12,816 nucleotides of DNA from Haplosporangium gracile. Lineage: Eukaryota; Mortierellomycota; Mortierellomycetes; Mortierellales; Mortierellaceae. Positions within the stretch are counted from its first letter, which is position 1; every line of letters begins with the position of its first letter. Both the position numbers and the translations under genes were made by a program. The notes under the pieces are model-generated. The model saw nothing but the letters and a program-made list of their open reading frames with translations, searched no databases and was not told where the DNA came from. Positions 8,108 to 12,816 of the stretch are shown piece by piece. The stretch spans positions 1 through 12,816 of the forward strand of contig JAAAUF010001075.1 in NCBI GenBank assembly GCA_015499985.1, given 5' to 3'.

Positions 8108-9466
8108 ATGCCTGCTCCCATGGTCCACCCTGTCCTCAAGAACGGCGTTGGCGCATTTATCCCCCAGTGCCGTCGTCTCGTCTTCCATTACTGCGAACGC
8201 AGCGGCAGTTCCCGCGGCATGATGTAAATACACCGACTCGACGACACACAACCGGGCATGAAAGGACCAGGAATAGGAGGGCATAGTTAATTGTACCCAG
8301 GAGCAGGAATCAGGAAAATATGGCAACGTTATATGAGAGCGAGCAAGTACAGGAAGCGCACAAGGAGGAAGGCGGATAACTATTACTGAAAAAACCGACA
8401 GGGTGTATAACGCCCCTGTTTTTGTCCTCCGGTAGCATGTAGCATAAGACAGCTGGCCGACAGGACGGTGCGGGCTCAAGTTCTAGGAAGCAGGAAGGGG
8501 AAGAGAGGAACAGGGAGATTATGGCATGTAGTCCTAGCAGTCCCACGATGTCAGATAGGATGAGAGAAACAATAACAGCAAACAAGCTCAGCACAGGAGG
8601 CGAGAATAAGGATCGGCAATCGGCAAATTGACAAATACTCACGGACCCACCCACAATCCGGATCATAGTACGGGACCAGAAAAATTGAACTCCTTATTGT
8701 GACAACAGCCGCTAACGTCTGCGAAGGATCAACGTTTTTGAACGAGAGCGGACAACAATGCATGCGATACAGGACATGCAGATGGACGACATAGTAGCAT
8801 GGGCGGGGATTATCCCGTCTTTATGAGCACTTTTTTACCGAGATATTCCTTCATCAACGAAAGGAAAAAGAGGAGATGGGGCGTGGAAGGATCGTCATAT
8901 CTGTCAGGAACAACTTTACAGCATTGGGCGCCAACAAAAAATCCAAAACATTACCAAAGGGCACAAGAGAAAAGGCGGACAAAATTCATTCTCACTGACA
9001 CTGACGCCCTTTCTCTATTCACGTTCCGACGGATATCGGTCGCACACTAGTGAATACCTCAAGAAAGACCTTATTCAATTTGCAAAAGAGCACCCTCACG
9101 TCGAGGTCATTGTCACACCAAGACCCTCAAAGCACCCCGTCATCCGCGGTCTCTACCGTACGTCTGTCTTGTCATTTTTTTTTTGTTGATACAGGCACGC
9201 AGGACGAACACAAAACGAACACAAAAAAGTATGAGCGACTCGCACTAATCAATCCACGTTTTCGGTTTGCTTTCAAATTAGTCAATGGGAAGGACAAGGT
9301 TGTGTGTGTACGCAACATGGAGCCGACGGATATTGCAGGCAAGGTTGCGTTGTTGAAGGAGTCTGCAGGTAACCGGATGAAGGTGTTTAAAAAGCCCGTC
9401 ATCTCGACCACAGAGTCTGTCAGGGGTATTTGGTCTCCCTTCCACGCCACTCCTCACAAGATCTAA
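8108..9466 (+). CDS. Mitochondrial large-subunit ribosomal protein mL43 (MRPL43/MRPL51 family)
   Basis: A structural protein of the mitochondrial large ribosomal subunit. Exons are 8108-8223, 9051-9157 and 9282-9466, joining in frame to 135 aa, a normal length for the family. The L51/S25/CI-B8 (thioredoxin-like) domain covers about residues 15-115. Diagnostic stretches are the N-terminal LKNGVGAFIPQCRRL, then CERSGSSRG (29-37) spliced to EYLKKDLIQFAKEHP, then GLYLNGK across the second junction, and the C-terminal GIWSPFHATP (123-132). Human MRPL43 has the same order, with SSRG, REFV and YLNG at matching places. There is no obvious cleavable presequence; the basic N-terminal domain may direct import (inference). 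Donors are GTAAAT and GTACGT, acceptors CACTAG and ATTAG. It is divergent from the PC-esterase gene, with no functional link apparent. Confidence 0.94.
8224..9050 (+). other. Long intron 1 of the mL43 gene
   Basis: An 827-bp intron, against 124 bp for intron 2. The donor GTAAAT follows a split Ile codon and the acceptor CACACTAG precedes TGAATACC. Two CTGAC branch-point candidates lie near 8996-9005. Both strands show open frames up to about 118 codons within the intron, with no recognisable domains or splice logic. I see no RNA gene or repeat inside. Confidence 0.85.
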
Positions 9467-10345
9467 GCGCTTTGGAAGGAAGAAATGCAGTGCTTTCTTT
9501 CATTCATTTTTTCTCGTTTTATTATTTTTCCTCCTCCACTTTCCCCCTACAAATATATTTTTTTGCTTTATTTTTCATTCATTCAGCCTTATTTTGTAAC
9601 ACATATTATTGTCAATTGTACACGTTTGGTGTGCTATCCCTTTACGTGGGAAGTTATTTCGTGTGTGTATGAATGTAGTGTACGCGTAAATGGGTGCGTG
9701 TTTGTTTGTTTGTTGTGTAATGTGAATTGGGCAAAATGAGGGGGGAGAGTGCCGGAAGAATTTCCGGTGCGTCCATCTGAGTGTGGGTGCTTCAGCCAAG
9801 ACCAGTTTTTCTTATGAAATTATCTAGACGGCTGAATAACAGGTTGGATTGTGGCTAGTGTCTATTTGCTTCTGTGAGAGCATCATGCTCGATATGTTGC
9901 GGCCTTGCGGGTGGTCAACTCAAAAATAACAAATGATGTGCCTCTGATTTACCCCTGTTACGTTACCGCAAAGTTGCTCCACCTTTTTACTTATTTTCCT
10001 TTCCCTTCCAGCTTCCGTTCGTTCCATCCAATGCAAAAGAGGGGCGACCAAGAAAGAGGAGATCCTTCTTCCCTCTTTCTTTACTTTGCACACTTTCTCC
10101 TCACTTCTTTTCTCTTCTCTACTTCTTTTCCTCTCCTTCTCTTCTTCATTCTTCCTTCTCTCCCTCTCCTTCTCCTTCTCACATACCCCTCCTCCTTCCT
10201 CCTCCTTCTCCGTCGTCTTATCACGAACAAACTCACATACCCCTGCACTCCCTCCCTACCTTCTTCTTTCAAGCAACCACTTCCCTCTCACCTTCAACGA
10301 CAAACACTCTCTCCTCCACGCCCCCTACCTATTCAACCACAAGCC
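9467..10345 (+). promoter_or_regulatory. mL43 3' flank and pyrimidine-rich promoter/leader of the tetraspan gene
   Basis: The left part (to about 9800) is T-rich with TTATTGTCAATTGTACACG near 9606-9624, a plausible 3' end region though no AATAAA is present. The right part holds a CCAAT box (10028-10032) and then roughly 300 nt dominated by C and T (about 10030-10340), made of CTTCTC-type units. Such CT-rich tracts are common just upstream of fungal start codons. The plus-strand open frame at 9905-10369 is a Leu/Ser/Pro/Phe translation of this tract and is not called as a gene. Confidence 0.5.
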
Positions 10346-10369
10346 ATGAAGCCATTGTTTCTACCATGA
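10346..10369 (+). promoter_or_regulatory. Seven-codon uORF overlapping the tetraspan start (ATGA)
   Basis: An upstream ATG (context AAGCCATGA) opens the peptide MKPLFLP and stops at TGA 10367-10369. This shares bases with the main ATG at 10366-10368 in the arrangement ATGA. If the mRNA starts upstream of 10346, ribosomes using the first ATG would end on the main start. Translation of the main frame would then rely on leaky scanning or reinitiation. Confidence 0.5.
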
Positions 10370-10443
10370 TTACCTCTAATACCGATAACAATAATACCAA
10401 CAATAATACCGCCACCAACGGGCGGATACCAACCCCCACAGCT

Positions 10444-10482
<39 letters not shown>

Positions 10483-12303
10483 CCTCCCGCAGTACCTCCT
10501 ACCTCTCCAAAAAGACACAAACACCGCCTCCCAACAACCTTCAAATTCCGCAATCTCCTCACCTACATCCGAATCCTCATTATGGCTCTGGCGCTTGTCT
10601 CACTGATTCTCGATGCCATCACAATCTCTTTCCAAACAAATGTCATGACTCTCGAGTATGAGGATGTCGCACGACAGGCGTTCTTGTTGTTAACACCCGA
10701 TCTGTTGGCGATCGGGATGGTTGTCTTTTTGTCTATTTACCCTTCTTCGCTTTGCTGTGGGTCGAGTTCGAGGAGTGGGAGTAGGATTGTTGAGGAGGAG
10801 TATGTGGAGGAGTATTATGATTATGGAGACGACGACGAGGAGGAGGAGGGGAGGGGGGAAGGTGGAGAGAATGGAGAGGGGGGAGTTGGAAGAGGAGGAG
10901 CAGCGTCATCCGTAACGACTACTACCCTGGCGGCAGCTCCAGCTGGACAACCGACGACTTCTTCCACAACTACAACTACACCAACAGGAACAGGAAAGGC
11001 AACGACGAGGTCACAGGCACAACAACAAGGTGCTGCTTCCTCTCCTCTCTCTCCTGCAACCTATAACAACGGCGACGACTCCTTGCAGCAGAGACGGTAC
11101 AACTTTCAAAACACGGAGGCATCGTCGCACCTTCGACCTCCTCCATCGACTCCCCACAGCCACCAGAACCTTGCTTCATCTACCAACAACAACGATCGCC
11201 GTTATCAGCAACAACTTCTCCACAGCCAAGATCATGACCGGATAACAACCACCTCTACCTTTAACACTGCGGCAACGACTTTATCACCTCCATCAGTACG
11301 ACCTTCACCCTCCAAGGGCGTCGCCTCGACTGTAACAGGAACGATCGATGAGAAGGAACAGCAGCGACAACAAGACGCTCAACAACAGCCTACCGCCGCT
11401 GTCACTGCAGGAGCACCCCCAGGGGCGTCATTGGCAGAGATGATTGCGCAAGAGGAGATGGATGAGACCAACAGGAAACGGAAACGAGCCCGATTGTACA
11501 CGCTCGCTCGCGTCTCCTTCAGTCTCGGCCTCACCATCCTGGCCCTCTACTGGCCCGCAGGACAGTTCAAAGCACCCATGGGCAGGCAAAACACCCTTCC
11601 CTCGTCTGGAGAACACCAGACTATCCATGGCAATACTACCTTTACCTACAACCCTTCGCCATTCCCTCCTCCTCCATCTCCGTCTTCTCGGATGTCACCC
11701 ACTTTTACATCCGTTTCTACACCGCCTCCGACGTCGACGAGCACAATCGTTTCGGGACCAACATCAGCACCAATGCTCAATGACGGAAAGGAAACAAACC
11801 TCACCAGGGCAGCCAGAGACGCGAGCACAATGGGATACTACATCGGGAGCAGGCACAGCCGCGGTCGCCCAAAGGAATCACCCTGGTGCTCGGAAGAGGA
11901 ATCCTATGGCGACGACGAGAGCGCAGCGGTCTATTGTCGATCCAAAGTCATTCGCCCTGTCGTGACCTATGTCTGGTCCGTCTTCCTGATCGTCGAGCTG
12001 TGTATTGCGGCTATGGCGGGGGACTTCTCGAAACATGGGATCCGGCGGAGGAGGCAGTCCTTTGGTGATGAGGGTATGGAAGAGTACTACCGTCATCTGA
12101 GGGAGAACCAGCACTTGCAGGAGGAGGTTGTTGTTGTGGGAGATGATGCTGAGAAGCAGTTGAGGAGGAGGCCCGATGAGAGGTATGGACAGAGTGTCCA
12201 GAGTCTTGCCAGCTCTGATAGTGCTGCTGCTGCTGCTGCTGCGGGGACCGGTGTAGGAGCACATCGACAACATCACCGGCCTGGAAGTCGGACCATTCAT
12301 TAA
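10366..12303 (+). CDS. Uncharacterised four-pass membrane protein with long disordered loops, 645 aa
   Basis: A single open exon; I do not recognise the family. Four hydrophobic segments lie at about 68-90, 104-125, 376-397 and 529-551. The likely topology has both ends cytosolic. The N-terminus contains a Thr13 run (27-39) and a basic patch SPKRHKHR. The cytosolic loop (131-375) has a CC pair after TM2, an acidic Asp/Glu/Tyr segment (143-161), Gly/Glu and Ser/Thr/Gln-rich stretches, and a basic RKRKRAR just before TM3. The outer loop (398-528) is Pro/Ser/Thr-rich with sequons NTT (423) and NLT (478), and Cys508 and Cys524 could pair. The tail has RRRR after TM4 and Ala7 (620-626). The four-TM pattern recalls MARVEL-type or tetraspan proteins, but no motif proves it. 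The ATG at 10366 is the first in frame in the CT-rich leader context. Confidence 0.8.
10444..10482 (+). repeat. (ACA)13 repeat encoding poly-Thr
   Basis: Thirteen perfect ACA codons give Thr27-Thr39 in the cytosolic N-terminus of the four-pass protein. The use of a single codon shows expansion by slippage, not selection on amino acid alone. Confidence 0.97.
12223..12243 (+). repeat. (GCT)6-GCG repeat encoding poly-Ala
   Basis: Six GCT codons and one GCG encode Ala620-Ala626 near the C-terminus of the four-pass protein. It is a second in-frame triplet expansion in the same gene. Confidence 0.95.
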
Positions 12304-12816
12304 AACAGCTTTTTCCAACCCATACTCAAACCATTCAAAACGCTAAACCTTCCTCACGCCACCCTTTCTTGTGTGGTTTTTCCTGAATCTGCGTTTGTTT
12401 GTTTGTCTTGACATGGGAGTGCTCTCAATGCTGTGTGAAGATCTGGTGTTTGATGTTTTTGGACGAACGAAACGTAATGAAAGCAGGCTAAATTGCCCTA
12501 TTTATTATTATTCTTTTCGAAACTCTACTGTTTTTGCTCTTGTCCTTACTCCAACTATATTCTACCGGACATTTTTTTTTTTTTTTTTGTTTGTGCGAGG
12601 TCGCGGGGTCCAGATCCTTTTTGTGTATTGCCTGTGTCCCTTGCATTCGTAACTTTAGATTCACCCGGACATAACATTCTGTGGTATTTCGTTTTTCTGG
12701 CAAAAATGAAAAAAAGGGTAATTTTTTTATCTACAGTATACGCAGTAGACTATTTGAAACACCACGCGACTATTTTTTTTTTTTTTACGTAGGACACAAT
12801 TGAGGCGCCTTCGCCA
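12304..12816 (+). other. 3' flank of the tetraspan gene
   Basis: About 510 bp without a supported gene. The DNA is T-rich, with runs T17 (12572-12588) and T14 (12773-12786). No AATAAA is seen on the plus strand, so the polyadenylation site cannot be placed. Open frames of 93-99 codons across the T-runs are Phe-rich and not credible as genes. Confidence 0.6.

Noticed and set aside
7898..8479. A 193-codon minus-strand open frame antisense to mL43 exon 1 and intron 1
   Set aside because: It overlaps a confident exon on the other strand, spans the mL43 leader, and shows no domain, signal or family resemblance.
9905..10369. A 154-codon plus-strand open frame upstream of the four-pass protein
   Set aside because: Its body is a Leu/Ser/Pro/Phe translation of a CT-rich leader tract; only the last eight codons, as a possible uORF, seem worth noting.
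1..12816. Mobile elements, CRISPR arrays, rRNA or tRNA genes
   Set aside because: I saw no transposase or reverse transcriptase motifs, terminal repeats, spaced direct repeats or RNA-gene signatures on either strand.

Overview
The window is nuclear DNA of an intron-rich fungus. The genes have short exons, GT..AG introns with donors such as GTAAGT and GTACGT, and several CTAAC branch-point candidates 27-69 nt before the acceptor. Acceptors often lack a polypyrimidine tract and end in AATAG or TTAG. Intergenic DNA is full of CT-rich tracts, homopolymers and short microsatellites. This style, with the long Thr/Ser-rich and acidic low-complexity protein segments, suggests an early-diverging fungus of the Mortierella type (Mucoromycota). 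That placement is inference from style and was not tested by a search.

Layout. (1) 1-2611, minus strand: the 5' ~70% of a pyruvate kinase gene, four exons, cut by the left edge. Its second intron is unusually long (1032 bp) and carries a 56-bp TC/GA microsatellite. (2) 2612-3837: the pyruvate kinase promoter side (T23 tract, CCAAT box), then the 3' flank of the next gene, with a TCGTG pentanucleotide repeat. (3) 3838-7224, minus strand: a five-exon gene for a 963-aa predicted type II membrane protein with a PC-esterase (NXPE/TBL-like) domain. The expected GDS nucleophile reads GDT, and a disordered insert of about 380 residues splits the domain. (4) 7225-8107: an 883-bp divergent promoter region. 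(5) 8108-9466, plus strand: mitochondrial ribosomal protein mL43 in three exons, with an 827-bp first intron. (6) 9467-10345: the mL43 3' flank and a strongly pyrimidine-rich leader region. (7) 10366-12303, plus strand: an uncharacterised four-pass membrane protein of 645 aa, preceded by a tiny uORF whose stop overlaps the main start as ATGA. (8) 12304-12816: the 3' flank with T-runs.

The four genes serve unrelated jobs: glycolysis, probable surface or secretory polysaccharide modification, mitochondrial translation, and a membrane protein of unknown role. There is no sign of a functional cluster, mobile element, CRISPR array or RNA gene. I did not find a convincing new multi-gene system. The most unusual items are the PC-esterase-like protein (Thr for Ser at the nucleophile, charge-segregated insert) and the orphan tetraspan protein with its uORF. 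Exon boundaries were derived by hand from splice consensus, reading-frame continuity and family conservation.
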